Shown here piece after piece: positions 53,601-62,435 of a stretch of 64,000 nucleotides of DNA. The notes under the pieces are model-generated. The model was given only the letters and a program-made list of their open reading frames with translations. It was not told where the DNA came from and did not search any database. The stretch is from Hirundichthys speculiger (taxonomy: Eukaryota; Chordata; Actinopteri; Beloniformes; Exocoetidae). Every line of letters starts with the position of its first letter. Positions within the stretch are counted from its first letter, which is position 1. The stretch is from positions 124,001-188,000 of the forward strand of contig JAGFBZ010000911.1 of NCBI GenBank assembly GCA_018398805.1, given 5' to 3'. Both the position numbers and the translations under genes were made by a program.

Positions 53601-56600
53601 AATTCAGCAAGATTGACCTCAGCAAAGCCTACCTCCAGATGCATGTGGATGAAAAGTCAAAAGAACTGCTTACAATAATCACTCACAAAGGTCTCTACCG
53701 GTACTGCAGGCTACCATTCGGAATAACATCGGCCCCAGCTGTGTTCCAGCGTGCGATGGATCAGATATTGAGTGGACTGTCTGGAGTCCAATGCTATCTG
53801 GATGACATACTTGTCACTGGAAGGACAGATGAAGAGCATCTAACGAACCTGGATGCCACGCTGCAGCGACTGAAAGACTACGGACTCAGGGTTCGCAAAT
53901 CCAAATGTGAATTCTTCCGGAAGTCAGTTGAGTATTTGGGCTACGTGATCGACTCTGAGGGTTTGCACAAGGCGCCATCCAAGGTCAAAGGTGATCGTGG
54001 ACGCTCCAGCGCCTCAAAATGTGAGTCAGTTGCGCTCTTATCTTGGTCTCCTAAACTACTATGGAAGATTCATTCCAAGTTTGTCTTCTCTGCTTAACCC
54101 ACTGCATCAGCTGTTGTGTCACAATAGACCCTGGAAATGGACGCCGCAGTGTGAGAGGGCCTTCCTTCAGACAAAGACTGCATTATTAGGGTCTGATGCA
54201 CTGACACATTTCGACCCCAAACTGCCTTTACAACTTGCATGTGATGCGTCCCCCTATGGGGTGGGGGCGGTTGTTTCACATATCATGGCCAATGGGGAGG
54301 AGCGCCCCATAGCGTTTGCGTCACGCACCCTCAGCAAAGCAGAGAGCAAGTACGCACAAATTGAACGTGAAGCGTTGGGGATTGTTTTTGGAGTCCGAAA
54401 GTTCCACCAGTATCTTTTTGGGAGGAAGTTCATTCTTCTCACAGACCACCGTCCCCTGACAACAATTTTTGGACCCCACACAGGTATTCCGTCTTTGGCT
54501 GCTAGTCGCATGCAGAGATGGGCCTTATTGTTGTCTGCTCACACCTATGATATAAAGTACAGAAAGTCAGAGTTGCATGCAAACGCAGATGGTCTGTCCA
54601 GGCTTCCCCTACCTGTGGATCATGGTGGGTCACAGCCAGCTGACATTTTCTACTTCAGGCAAGTAGAGGAAGCTCCTATCACATCTGCTCAAGTGAAACG
54701 GCAGACCAGGAGGGACCCGGTGCTGTCAAAGCTGCTGGATGTGGTCATGAATGGAGGATGTGGGGATCTCCCGGAGCTAAAACCTTACATGACAAGACAA
54801 AGCGAGCTGTCTGTGCAGGCCGGCTGTCTTCTATGGGGACACAGAGTGATTATTCCACCAGTGCTGCGGAAAAGGCTACTGCAGCAGCTGCATGCAGGCC
54901 ACTGTGGTATCGTTCGCATGAAGGAGCTTGCCAGAAGCTACTTCTGGTGGCCAGGTCTTGATGGGCAAATTGAGGAAACAGCCAGAACATGTCCATCATG
55001 TCAAACAGTTCGTTGCATGCCACAGCAAGCCCCTCTTCATCCCTGGGATTGGCCAGGGTCTCCCTGGCAACGCCTTCATGTTGACTTTGCTGGGCCTTTT
55101 GAAGAGAGGATGTTCCTCGTGGTTGTGGATGCACATAGTAAGTGGCCAGAAGTGTCAATAATGAGGACAACAACAGCAGAGAAAACCATTGAGAAACTTG
55201 GTGAGATGTTCAGTCGATTTGGCTTTCCTGAACAACTGGTGAGCGATAATGGGCCCCAATTTATCTCACAAGAGTTCGAGAGATTCCTCGAGGCAAATGG
55301 GGTGCAACATATTCGCTCTTCTCCCTATCACCCTTCTACAAACGGACTAGCGGAGAGATTTGTTCAGAGTTTGAAGCACGCTTTGAAGGCCTCACAGGGA
55401 CAAGGATCCCTCCACCAACGGCTGAACAGTTTCCTGTTGTCCTATAGAAATGTCCCACACTCAACCACAAAAGTTGCTCCTGCAGTGCTTCTCATGAAGA
55501 AACAGCTTCGTACCAGTCTCGACCTCCTGAAACCACCTGACACTAAAAAGACTGTGCTACAAAAGCAAGAAGCCCAGGTTGAGAGGCGCAAACAAAGATC
55601 AAAGGGAAGGATTTTCCACCCAGGTGATCAGGTACTTGCACGCAACTACACCAACGGCCCTAAATGGGTTCCTGCTGCTGTCATAGCACAGACAGGTCCT
55701 GTGTCTTACACAGTCAAAACCTGTGGGAACATTGTCTGGAGGAGACACGTGGACCAACTGCTTGATGGAGCTACAACACCTGAGGAAACAACACCAGTGA
55801 GTTGTGCTGAACCGGACCAGCAGTTCAGTCCTGCTCAACCCACATGCACCCAGGATTCAGGACCTGCTGGAGAGCCCGCTCCTTCTGGGGTTCCACCAGC
55901 GGATCCACAAACTGAACTGTTCCCATCCCTGTCACCAACATCTGTTCCTGACACAGCCAGTGGGGGTACGCCAGGTGGCAGTGCTCCCCGCCGCTATCCA
56001 CGGAGAGAACGGCGGTCTCCTCAACGCCTAACTCTGTAGTATGACATACCCAGAAGTATGGGGCAGAATAATCCCCAGGGTTATGTCAGGGTCTGAGTAG
56101 TCCACCTCATTCCCTTAGCAAAAAAAAAAAAAAAAAAAAAAAAAGAAACAAGACGGACATTTAAGTTGTGTATTATATATGATGGCATGGCTGTATAGTT
56201 CAATGTTTCGTAATTGTGTTACGTACTCTTACAGTATTTGAGAATTGTTATTTCTGAAATGCTCACAGTGATGTGCTAAGCAAGTTGGAGTACTGGAGGT
56301 GCTTCATAGTTCTATTAATATAACATACATGGCATAACATCTTATGAGGTTGATGTTTGGTTTAGTTGTTGTATGCAGGTGCAGTTGTTCAGTAAGTGGG
56401 GAGGAGTATGTTATATATTGGTTTGATTAATGACCTCTAACGGCCACCGTTGATCTGTAACGTGATGTTACATACAACCGTCACTAGAGGGCATTCTTGT
56501 ATCAGAGTTGAAGTCAAGTAAATAAAGAAGAAGACCTGCCTGGCAAACAGAAGTGACTCGTGATTATATTGGTCTATAGTATAAGTAGGAGAAATATCTA

Positions 56601-59600
56601 TAAGACACAATAGGTAGGTTAGTTGGGGTTAAGGTACATTAGTTGGGGTTAAGGCAGGTTAGTTGGGGTTAAGGCAGGTTAGTTGGGGTTAAGGCTGGTT
56701 AGTTGGGCAGGTTAGTTGGAGCTGGAAACGTGTTGGATTGAGAAATGCATCTAAACATTAGAAGAAAATAGTTGTAACTCCAGGTGAACAAACCCACAGA
56801 AGAATAAAACCAGAACAGACTGAACCCACAAATGTAAAAAACTAATCAAGTAAATTAAAACGGAGCATAAAAAGGTCTCATTTCATGAGAATGTTTATGT
56901 ACATTTTTGAGGTGTAAAATTTATGGAAATAAGATCAAAATATCAGAAGAATCATTTTGTCATTTTTGTTAATTTTGTATAGGAAATAAACATTTGTCTT
57001 AGTAAATTTTATTCAACTTAAAATTCACAAAAAGAGAATAATTTACAAGTAAATTGTGACCATTTATGGGAAAAAAAGTGAACAACTGTCATTTTTGTTG
57101 ACTTTGTAACAAATAAAAGTCCAGACGGTGACAGGAACCACTGGAGCCACCTGCAGGCCGGTCATGTGACCTGCAGCTCCTACACCTGCACCTGTGTCCA
57201 GTGTGAAAAATCCTCCTCAGACTCAGCTGAACGGTCCTCAGGTGAGTCTTGGAACACAAGGTAGGAAACTGAGCCTCACCTGGTTGCCATGGAAACTGGA
57301 CCTGCACACAGAGCCCCACCTCATCAGGACGCAGGAAGGCGTTGTCTGGCAGCTCGTTAGGAGACGCAGCAGAGATCCTGGTGGACAAGAGTCTGACCAT
57401 CGGATCTGTGGTCACTAGAACCGAGATGACGTATGTGTGTGCTCATTACCCAGAAGGCCATGTGGTGGCGGACTGAGACTTGTATATGTGGAAGGAGGTG
57501 GCGGCAGGAGGCGTAACCGAGTCCCTGAGCTGAGAGGAGGAGTCCTGAGGACAGAGAACCACATCATGACCAGACGTCCCAATACACATTCAACATCTCT
57601 GAACTGGTCAGGGACATCCAGAAGCTGCAGACTGGTACCAGTCCACCTGGGTCAACACCACCACCATCACCCAGCAGCTGCTGACTGGTACCAGTCCACC
57701 TGGGTCAACACCACCACCATCATCCAGCAGCTGACAGACTGGTACCAGTCCACCTGGGTCAACACCAGCCACCATCATCCAGCAGCTGCAGACTGGTACC
57801 AGTCCACCTGGGTCAACACCGCCACCATCATCCAGTCCAGCAGCAGACTGGTACCAGTCCACCTGGGTCAACACCGCCACCATCATCCAGCAGCAGCTGC
57901 AGACTGGTACCAGTCCACCTGGGTCAACACCACCACACATGCATGGTACCAGTCACCTGGGTCAACTCCACCCAGCAGCAGCTGCAGACTGGTACCAGTC
58001 CACCTGGGTCAACACCACCACCCATCATCCAGCAGCAGCTGCAGTCCACCTGTGGACTGCAGTTACCAGTTCCACCTGGGTCAACACACCGCAGTCAGAC
58101 ACCACCACCAGTCACCAGTCCAGCCACCATCATCCAGCAGCAGCTGGTACCAGTCACTGGGTCACCAGTCCACCTGGGTCAACCTGGGTCAACACCACCA
58201 CCATCATCCAGCAGCTGCAGGTCCAGTCCAGCACTCATCCAGCAGCTGTGGTACAACCTGGGTCACCACCAGCAGCACTGGTACAGTCCGGGTCACCAGC
58301 AGCTGCAACTGCAGCACTGCAGTGCACCAGTCCACCCACCACCATGGGTCAACACCACCACCATCATCCAGCACTGCAGGTCAGCACCATGGGTCAGACA
58401 CCAGCCACCATGGTCCAGTCAGACACCACCAGTCACCTGGGTCAACACCACCACCATCACCAGCAGCTGCAGGTACCAGTCACCTGGGTCAAACACCGCC
58501 AGCATGCAGACTGGGTCACCAGCAGCTGCCACCAGGGTCCACCTGGGTCAACACCACCACCACCATCATGCTCATGGTTCACGTGCAGACAAACTGAACT
58601 GCAGCACTCAGATATCCAATCAGCACTGCAGACTGGTACCACCAGAACATGCAACCTGTGCCACTCTAGCAGCTCAGGTGTTTGAGTGAAATCATACTGT
58701 GGTCCCCAGTAGCCTCTAGTGGTCATTCATTGAACTGCATGGTCAGCTGGGTTCTGTGGTACCTGACTGGTTCTGAGCAGCAACAGCTTCTTCTGCTGCT
58801 GCAGCTCCTCCTCCTCCTCATCCTCCTCCTCCTCCTCCTTCAGACGCCTCAACTTCTCTGAAACAGACAAACATCAGCAGGTCAACACAGACCAACCACC
58901 CATGGCAGCTGATGTCCTGTCCCACAGGCAGTGGAGACATGGAGGACAGAGACATGGAGGACAGAGACATGGAGGACATTTCTGATGGAGACATGGTGGA
59001 TGGAGACATGGAGGACATCTCTGATGGAGACATGGAGGACAGAGTCATGGAGGACATCTCTGATGAAGACATGGTAGATGGATACATGGTGGACAGAGAC
59101 ATGGTGGACATCTCTGATGGAGACATGAGGACAGAGACATGGTGGACGGAGACATGGAGGACATCTCTGATGGAGACATGGTAGATGGAGACATGGCGGA
59201 CAGAGACATGGAGGACATCTCTAATGGAGACATGGATGATGGAGACATGGAGAACATCTCTAATGGAGACATGGATGATGGAGACATGGAGAACATCTCT
59301 AATGGAGACATGGAGGACAGAGACATGGAGGATGTCTCTGATGGAGACATGGAGGACTGAGACATAGTGGAAATCTCTGATGGAGACATGATGGGTGGAG
59401 ACATGGAGGACATCTCTCGTGGAGGACATCTCTCATGGAGGACATCTCTCGTGGAAGACGTCTCTCGTGGAGGACGTCAGTGAACCCACCGTCCACCTCC
59501 CTCTGCCTCTCCTGTCCGTAATCTCTCAGCCCGCAGCTCCTCGAAGCTCAGCTCCTCCCCTCCTCTCATCAGCTGCTCTCTGCAGTACGCGCTCCTCTGG

Positions 59601-59737
59601 TTGGCCCCGCCCTCCTCAGGAGGACACGCCCTGCTGCTCACATGTGACTCGCCCCGATAGGCCGACCTGCAGCCAATAGGAGGAGGATCAGAGACTGAAG
59701 TAGCGTCAGTGACACCAGAAGCAGCTTTGAGGAGCAT
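41523..59737 (-). CDS. bub1b: bub1b (BubR1 spindle-checkpoint pseudokinase), central and 3' part, with internal duplication
   Basis: Exon peptides follow the order of human BUB1[14 protein letters not shown] corresponds to [13 protein letters not shown]; a Glu-rich coiled-coil comes next; [15 protein letters not shown] begins the kinase-like region. [18 protein letters not shown] matches [36 protein letters not shown] matches [18 protein letters not shown], and [14 protein letters not shown] matches [14 protein letters not shown]. BubR1 belongs to the mitotic checkpoint complex with Cdc20, Mad2 and Bub3. As in vertebrate BubR1, the kinase domain is degenerate: the HRD position reads HAALRPD and the DFG position VDWSSSVDL. 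The TPR exons lie beyond the window. Three exons occur twice and a fourth partly twice. pak6 lies next to it, as in mammals. Confidence 0.9.
42040..43480. repeat. minisatellite of CCAACCAGACCAGGT units, split by a repeat remnant
   Basis: About 1.2 kb of AACCAGACC / AGGTCCAACC words in the last bub1b intron, interrupted at 42904-43133. It gives many long spurious open frames in both directions. Confidence 0.9.
42904..43133. mobile_element. dispersed fish repeat (LINE/SINE 3' end remnant)
   Basis: It begins TTCAATATAATTCATTTCTT and TTATTTGTATAGCG and ends AAAAACTCCACTTTAAGAGG with AAGAAACC. This is a familiar dispersed fish repeat tail. It is inserted within the minisatellite. Confidence 0.6.
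43485..43943. repeat. 57-59-bp minisatellite that copies the bub1b exon border
   Basis: About seven units containing TTTCAGGTACCAGACAGAAC and AGTTTAACCAGGTG. It is continuous with the donor of the bub1b exon at 43944, and nearly every unit contains the same CTG|GTACCTGAAAC border on the minus strand. Confidence 0.9.
43944..44059 (-). CDS. bub1b: bub1b coding exon, kinase-like C-lobe
   Basis: A 116-nt exon encodes [20 protein letters not shown], then [18 protein letters not shown]. It matches human [20 protein letters not shown]. Acceptor TGCCAG with a TACTAAC branch-point sequence about 45 bp upstream; donor GTACCT. Confidence 0.88.
44140..44292 (-). CDS. bub1b: bub1b coding exon, degenerate DFG region, possible 1-base loss
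   Basis: A 153-nt exon runs from [20 protein letters not shown] to [20 protein letters not shown]. Human has [22 protein letters not shown] here. With acceptor GTCCAG and donor GTACAC it leaves phase 2, but the next exon needs phase 0. One base appears to be missing, most simply in the C-run at about 44145-44150. Confidence 0.82.
44344..44507 (-). CDS. bub1b: bub1b coding exon (left copy), HRD-equivalent region
   Basis: A 164-nt exon encodes [20 protein letters not shown], then [20 protein letters not shown]. It corresponds to human [31 protein letters not shown], so the catalytic HRD is replaced. Acceptor TTCCAG, donor GTGAGT. Confidence 0.88.
44695..45495. repeat. 45-bp minisatellite, left copy
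   Basis: About 18 units with GTTAGATATCTACGTTTAAA and CTAGAGGAGCTGCGGATCTA in a bub1b intron. The 45-bp length keeps an open frame ([14 protein letters not shown]), which is not a gene. Confidence 0.95.
45521..45673 (-). CDS. bub1b: bub1b coding exon, PWDF motif (left copy)
   Basis: A 153-nt exon encodes [20 protein letters not shown], then [20 protein letters not shown]. It matches human [20 protein letters not shown] and YQDGCIVWHQ. Acceptor CTGCAG, donor GTGAGT. Confidence 0.9.
46018..46112 (-). CDS. bub1b: bub1b coding exon (left copy)
   Basis: A 95-nt exon encodes [20 protein letters not shown], then [11 protein letters not shown]. It covers the strand region before PWDF (human CIKREYLICEDYKLFWVAP). 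It differs from the right copy at two residues (WYI versus RYV). Confidence 0.85.
46280..46411 (-). CDS. bub1b: bub1b coding exon, DPWD-like motif (left copy)
   Basis: A 132-nt exon encodes [20 protein letters not shown], then [20 protein letters not shown]. It resembles the NPWDDxLIxxLLS segment shared by BUB1 and BUBR1 ahead of the kinase-like domain. Acceptor TTGCAG, donor GTACCA. No upstream exon is duplicated with this copy. Confidence 0.82.
46742..47622 (-). mobile_element. hAT (Charlie-like) transposon, 3' part
   Basis: It starts at the left with CAGGGGTATTCAACTAAAAT, a hAT terminal inverted repeat. On the minus strand it encodes the C-terminal dimerisation domain of a hAT transposase: [19 protein letters not shown] and [18 protein letters not shown]. 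The other terminus and the N-terminal transposase are absent; the element is cut at the duplication junction with bub1b sequence. Confidence 0.88.
46939..46944 (-). terminator. candidate polyadenylation signal for the chimeric ORF
   Basis: AATAAA on the minus strand about 290 bp beyond the stop codon of the bub1b-hAT fused frame. Confidence 0.3.
47232..47801 (-). CDS. chimeric frame: bub1b exon + bub1b last exon + hAT transposase C-terminus
   Basis: A single minus-strand frame enters at a CCAG acceptor (47802-47805) and reads [17 protein letters not shown] (a truncated copy of the bub1b exon at 44344). It runs through former intron sequence, then [20 protein letters not shown] (the bub1b last exon). 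It continues without a stop into about 130 residues of hAT transposase with [18 protein letters not shown], ending at a stop at 47232. The phase fits the bub1b exon upstream (48857-49009), so a spliced BubR1-hAT fusion is possible on paper. Whether it is transcribed is unknown; it could also be a dead by-product of the duplication. Confidence 0.7.
   Translation of the reverse strand, partial: ELTESTPSELLVGWEVVSSVQVLLVPDELTLVSCSDLYTRTWRRFFHSLLNSGHHSSLRVLEELREFSKEVTQHFKWANAGPLQMQLVDLQADVALKEQFVRTDPATFWLQMVPETAFPGLRKVALYILTMFGSTYSCEAAFSTMNIIKTKYHSRLTNEHLHMCMRTALTPFQPRFKILTGQARAQFSH
47995..48830. repeat. 45-bp minisatellite, right copy
   Basis: Same unit as the array at 44695-45495, with its own order of variants. 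Confidence 0.95.
48857..49009 (-). CDS. bub1b: bub1b coding exon, PWDF motif (right copy)
   Basis: A 153-nt duplicate of 45521-45673, appearing identical in peptide. Splice sites intact. Confidence 0.85.
49510..49604 (-). CDS. bub1b: bub1b coding exon (right copy)
   Basis: A 95-nt duplicate of 46018-46112, with [11 protein letters not shown] in place of [11 protein letters not shown]. Splice sites intact. Confidence 0.83.
49772..49903 (-). CDS. bub1b: bub1b coding exon, DPWD-like motif (right copy)
   Basis: A 132-nt duplicate of 46280-46411. It enters in phase 1, matching the exon at 50527-50808, so this copy is the one joined to the 5' part of the gene. Confidence 0.83.
50527..50808 (-). 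CDS. bub1b: bub1b coding exon with Gln/Asp-rich repeat
   Basis: A 282-nt exon begins [20 protein letters not shown] and passes through a tandem (QQDQLDQE)-type tract. It ends [16 protein letters not shown]. Phase 1 in and out fits both neighbours. The donor used (CCA|GTTTGT at 50521-50526) is weak; an alternative in the same phase lies about 30 bp upstream in transcription (GCCT|GTATGG). Confidence 0.68.
50943..50985 (-). CDS. bub1b: bub1b small coding exon
   Basis: A 43-nt exon encodes [14 protein letters not shown]. Acceptor ACCAG, donor GTGAGT. Phase 0 in and 1 out, consistent with both neighbours. Confidence 0.65.
51110..51138 (-). CDS. bub1b: bub1b micro-exon
   Basis: A 29-nt exon encodes GAGSSKPSQ. 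Acceptor CCTCAG, donor GTGAGC. Phase 1 in and 0 out, fitting the exon at 57280 across the retrotransposon-bearing intron. Confidence 0.62.
51380..51623. repeat. minisatellite GGTTAGTTGGGGTTAAGGCA, left part
   Basis: Tandem TTAGTTGGG-based units. The array continues at 56613-56720 and was split by the LTR retrotransposon. Confidence 0.9.
51624..51827 (+). repeat. 5' LTR
   Basis: 204 bp, same as the 3' LTR. It contains AATAAAG as a probable polyadenylation signal. The following bases AAGTGGCGACGAGG are the likely primer-binding region. Confidence 0.93.
52052..52795 (+). CDS. gag: Ty3/gypsy Gag
   Basis: A 247-residue capsid-type protein beginning [20 protein letters not shown]. Two C-terminal zinc knuckles of the CX2CX4HX4C type are present ([14 protein letters not shown] and [14 protein letters not shown], residues about 194-230). 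The frame overlaps the pol frame, which lies at +1 relative to gag. Confidence 0.92.
   Translation: MAGLVGSVGPYDEREEQWSSYTERFDCFVQANGIDDNKLVPTFLSVMGPKTFNLLRCLVQPVKPVTKSYDSIVATLAAHFAPKPLLIAERFRFHKRNQEEGESVTVFVAALRKLAEHCEFGNVLNDTIRDRLVCGLRSEAAQKRLLTESALTLEKAIEISVSMELAAKESHQLNSSAKLHKVSTEEKGAQSKCYRCDKSGHFAAECWSKDINCRKCGKKGHIERACKSKGADKKETKTIQPEAKIQI
52797..56039 (+). pseudogene. pol: Ty3/gypsy Pol, frame broken twice by single-base changes
   Basis: Aspartic protease with DTGS (near 52957); reverse transcriptase with YLDD (near 53796); RNase H with ACDAS and TDHRPL; integrase with an HHCC zinc site ([13 protein letters not shown] to CPSC) and DDE core residues (DFAGP, DNGPQF). The frame changes at an A-run at 53593-53601 inside the first conserved reverse-transcriptase block, and again at about 53990. 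Everything else reads open to the stop at 56037-56039. Given the identical LTRs, these look like homopolymer-type sequence errors or very recent damage. Confidence 0.9.
56409..56612 (+). repeat. 3' LTR
   Basis: Same as the 5' LTR over 204 bp, followed by the target duplication GGTAG. Confidence 0.93.
56725..57279. other. bub1b intron without recognised feature
   Basis: AT-rich intron sequence left of the exon at 57280. Confidence 0.5.
57280..57377 (-). CDS. bub1b: bub1b coding exon
   Basis: A 98-nt exon encodes [20 protein letters not shown], then [12 protein letters not shown]. Acceptor CACCAG, donor GTGAGG. Phase 2 in and 1 out, consistent with the exons on both sides. Assigned to bub1b by position and phase. 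Confidence 0.68.
57450..57544 (-). CDS. bub1b: bub1b coding exon
   Basis: A 95-nt exon encodes [20 protein letters not shown], then [11 protein letters not shown]. Acceptor CCTCAG, donor GTAATG. Phase 0 in and 2 out. FHIY resembles the PFSIFDE stretch of human BUBR1, but this is weak. Confidence 0.62.
57615..58600. repeat. about 52-bp minisatellite GACTGGTACCAGTCCACCTG
   Basis: About 20 increasingly degenerate copies containing GGGTCAACACCACCACCATC and ATCCAGCAGCTGCA in a bub1b intron. Long plus-strand frames reading [11 protein letters not shown] come from it. Confidence 0.92.
58763..58857 (-). CDS. bub1b: bub1b coding exon, Glu-rich coiled-coil
   Basis: A 95-nt exon encodes KLRRLK followed by [20 protein letters not shown] and LRTSQ. 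It matches the charged helix after the SFEE motif in human BUBR1. Acceptor TTTCAG, donor GTACCA, phase 1 in. Confidence 0.75.
58925..59480. repeat. minisatellite GAGACATGGAGGACATCTCT
   Basis: About 25 copies of GGAGACATGGAGGACA-type units in the bub1b intron between the two right-most exons. Confidence 0.93.
59497..59737 (-). CDS. bub1b: bub1b coding exon, SFEE motif
   Basis: The frame reads [20 protein letters not shown], then [20 protein letters not shown] and [10 protein letters not shown]. It matches human [25 protein letters not shown]. Donor GTGGAC, phase 1 out. The 5' border may be the CTCCAG at 59738 or the CTGCAG at 59667. Confidence 0.78.
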
Positions 59738-59739
59738 CT

Positions 59740-60060
59740 GGAGGAAGAAACTCTGAAGGGCTGCTCATGGACCTGACAGTTACTAAAAACTTCAAAAAAT
59801 AATAATCACAATTTCACAAACAAATTTGTTTTTCCTTTTTTTCTTTAGAGACACAAAACAAGTTATTTCACAACAAAATTGTAAAATTGCTAATTTTGTG
59901 AGCGAAACTTTTTGTTCTAAAACCAAAACATTTTGTCGTGAAAAACAAAATGTTGCAAAATCATGGCTTTTTAACTTGAAATTAGAATATTTATTATTTG
60001 TATTTATTTGTTTGATGAAGCTCCTCTACATCTCAGTTATGAGCATTTTGTTTTTACATC
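59740..60060. other. AT-rich sequence without recognised feature
   Basis: Upstream bub1b intron; nothing recognised. Confidence 0.45.
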
Positions 60061-60109
60061 ATTGTTGAGTTTTATATAGTTCCATCCATCCATCCGTTAT
60101 CTTCAGTCA

Positions 60110-60770
60110 TCAGCTCATGGTGGCAGCAGCTTCAGCAGAGGTCCAGACCTCCCTTCCTCCAGCTGCCTCCACCAGTTCCTCTGAGAACACCGAGGAGCTC
60201 CAGACCAGCTGAGAGACATCATCTCTCCAGTGAGAGCCTGAAGATCTGGTCCCGACGGGCCAGACTCTGGCTCTGTTTGTTCAGGGACTGGACAGCCCGT
60301 AACAACGGGTCCAGGACCCCAGACTCCTGGAGTACCCACCACTGAACGACATCTCCAGTCGAGGCCCATGGCCCATTCAGACTCAATGTCCCCCACCTCC
60401 CCCAGGATGCGATTGTAGCTCTGTCGGAGGTGTGAGTTGTAGATCTCACTGACAGGTTCCTCTGCCAGACGTTCCCAGCAAACCCTCACTCCACGTTTGG
60501 TCCTACCAGGTCTGACCAGCATCCTCCCTCCATCTGATCCAACCCACCACCAGGTAGTGATCAGCTGACAGCTCAGCTCCTCTCTTCACCAGAGTGTCCA
60601 GAACATACGGCCGAAGATCCGATGATACGACTATAAAGTCGGTCATCGATCTGCAGCCAAGAGTGTCCTGATGCCACCTGCATTTATGGACTCTGATGTT
60701 TGAACCTGGTGTTTGTTCTGGACAAACTGTGACGAGAACAGAAGTCCAACAACTAAACACCACTCTGGTT
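60110..60770 (-). mobile_element. non-LTR retrotransposon fragment, endonuclease region
   Basis: Minus-strand frames read TDFIVVSSDLRPYVLDTLVK, ELSADHYLVVGWIRW and RVCWERLAEEPVSEIYNSHL. This is the end of an APE-type endonuclease domain (SxDHYLV) and the linker of a fish LINE. Frames are broken between pieces. Confidence 0.75.
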
Positions 60771-61001
60771 CAGATCAGAGAGGCTGTTCCTCCCAGTCAC
60801 CCCCCTCCGGGTACCGCTGTCATTGACCACGTGATCACTAAAGTCCTCCAGCAGGATAAAGGAGTCCCCATTAGGGGGACTTTCCAGGACCCCCACCAAG
60901 GACTCCAGAAGGCTAGATACTCTGAACTGTCATTCATAAACACAGATGACAGTCAGAGTTACCCTCTCATCCACTGGAGAAAACCCCAATGTACAGACTC
61001 A

Positions 61002-61048
61002 AAGCTGGGGGGCTATAAGACCACACCAGTGGTCTTATAGCCCCCCAG

Positions 61049-61051
<3 letters not shown>
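61002..61051. repeat. perfect hairpin, 23-bp arms, 4-base loop
   Basis: AAGCTGGGGGGCTATAAGAC plus CAC is followed by ACCA and its exact reverse complement. It directly abuts a (TA)n tract. Confidence 0.95.

Positions 61052-61132
<81 letters not shown>
61051..61132. repeat. (TA)n microsatellite
   Basis: About 40 uninterrupted TA units. Confidence 0.97.
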
Positions 61133-61135
<3 letters not shown>

Positions 61136-61289
61136 CTGTCAATTTCTCAAAATAATTAATCATATTAAATGCATGACTGTCAATAGTTAATCATGATAAA
61201 TCACAAATTAATCACATATTTTTATCTGTTCTAAATCTACCTTATACAGATCTTTTTCAAGTTGTATTACTCTTATTAATACGAGTCCT

Positions 61290-61835
61290 GACTAGAACCA
61301 GGAAATATGACCATATTAGTCCAGTCCTGAGGTCTCTGGCTTCCTGTCACTCAGAGAATAGACTTTAAAACAGCTCTACTTGTGTTCAAGTCTCTTCATG
61401 GCCCCAAAGTCCATCTGACATGTTAGAGCCATATGAACCAACCTGGACTCTAAGAAACCTCAGGTAGTGGTCTCCTGCTGGTGTCCAGAGTCAGGACTAA
61501 ACAAGGTGAAGCTGCATTTCAGTTTTATGCTCCGAAAATCTGGACCAGTCTTCCAGAAGATGTGAGACAGACCTGAACTCTGACAATGTTCAGATCCAGA
61601 CTGAAAACAGTTCTGTTTAGATGTGAAGATGATGACTGGAAGGATTTTATCTACACTCTTAATTTTTAATTCAATTAATGATTTTTTTTATTAATTAATT
61701 TTATTTATTATTGATTATTTTTATGTTTGTATGGAATGATTCTATTTGCCTTCTTGTGACTTTATGCATCTGTAAAGCATTTTGACTTGCCTTGTGTACG
61801 AATTGTGCTCTACAAATAAAGTTGCCTTGCCTAAT
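61290..61835 (+). mobile_element. L2-type LINE 3' end
   Basis: The degenerate 3' part of a LINE ends GTGCTCTACAAATAAAGTTG and CCTTGCC, the usual tail of fish L2 elements. Confidence 0.7.
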
Positions 61836-61904
61836 ATGAGAGTACACAAATGCTTGGCTTATGCAAAACAATTCATGTTTATTTATTGCTACAATGCCAA
61901 ATCC

Positions 61905-61906
61905 AT

Positions 61907-61954
<48 letters not shown>

Positions 61955-61955
61955 T
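61905..61955. repeat. (TA)n microsatellite
   Basis: About 20 TA units within an AT-rich stretch. Confidence 0.95.
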
Positions 61956-62035
61956 CAATATTTTCTCTTATGTTCTTCATACCAAAAAAAATATTTTCAT
62001 GGTTTGCTTCAAATATATATATACACACACACACA

Positions 62036-62095
62036 TGAAATGAAAAATACTTTATTTATCCCATAAAGGGAAATTCAACTTCAAATTCAAATTCA
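62036..62095 (-). mobile_element. Rex/CR1-like LINE 3' end fragment, reversed
   Basis: ATGAAATGAAAAATACTTTA and TTTATCCCATAAAGGGAAAT are the reverse complement of the 3' end of the LINE at 17290-19290. Confidence 0.85.
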
Positions 62096-62096
62096 G

Positions 62097-62202
62097 TTCA
62101 TATATATATACATACACATATATATACATACATAGATACATATACATATATATATACATATACACACATATATATACATACATACATACACACACACACA
62201 CA
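62097..62202. repeat. (TA)/(CA)-rich simple repeat
   Basis: Mixed TATATACATACA and CACACA units. Confidence 0.9.
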
Positions 62203-62435
62203 GTGGAGGAAATAAGTATTTGATCCCCCGTTGATTTTGGCAGTTGTCACACTAAGAAATAAATGAACAGTCTCAGGCTTCTATGGCAGCTTTATTTTAA
62301 CAGTTATAGAAAGAATATTGAAAAAAAAATTTGAGAAAAATACATGAAATGAAAAATAAAAATCAATTTATAAGTCATTGAGGGAAATAAGTATTTGATC
62401 CCTGACCAACCTTGACCAGTGTAGGTGCAGTTTTT
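62200..62435. mobile_element. Tc1/mariner-type short element
   Basis: CAGTGGAGGAAATAAGTATT and TGATCCCCCGTTGATTTTGG form a typical fish Tc1/mariner terminus. GGGAAATAAGTATTTGATCC recurs near 62383, which may be an inner repeat. No transposase is seen. Confidence 0.65.

Larger units (their letters stand above)
51624..56612 (+). mobile_element. Ty3/gypsy LTR retrotransposon, full length
   Basis: Two 204-bp LTRs (51624-51827 and 56409-56612) begin TGTTATATATTGG and end ACACAATA; I find no difference between them by eye. A 5-bp duplication GGTAG flanks the element. Interior order is gag, protease, reverse transcriptase, RNase H, integrase, the Ty3/gypsy order. There is no envelope-like frame. 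A purine-rich tract (GTGGGGAGGAGTA) precedes the 3' LTR. It is inserted in a bub1b intron on the opposite strand. Confidence 0.95.

Noticed and set aside
57437..58685. 386-residue plus-strand frame ([11 protein letters not shown])
   Set aside because: It reflects the 52-bp array in a bub1b intron, and its start overlaps the bub1b exon on the other strand.
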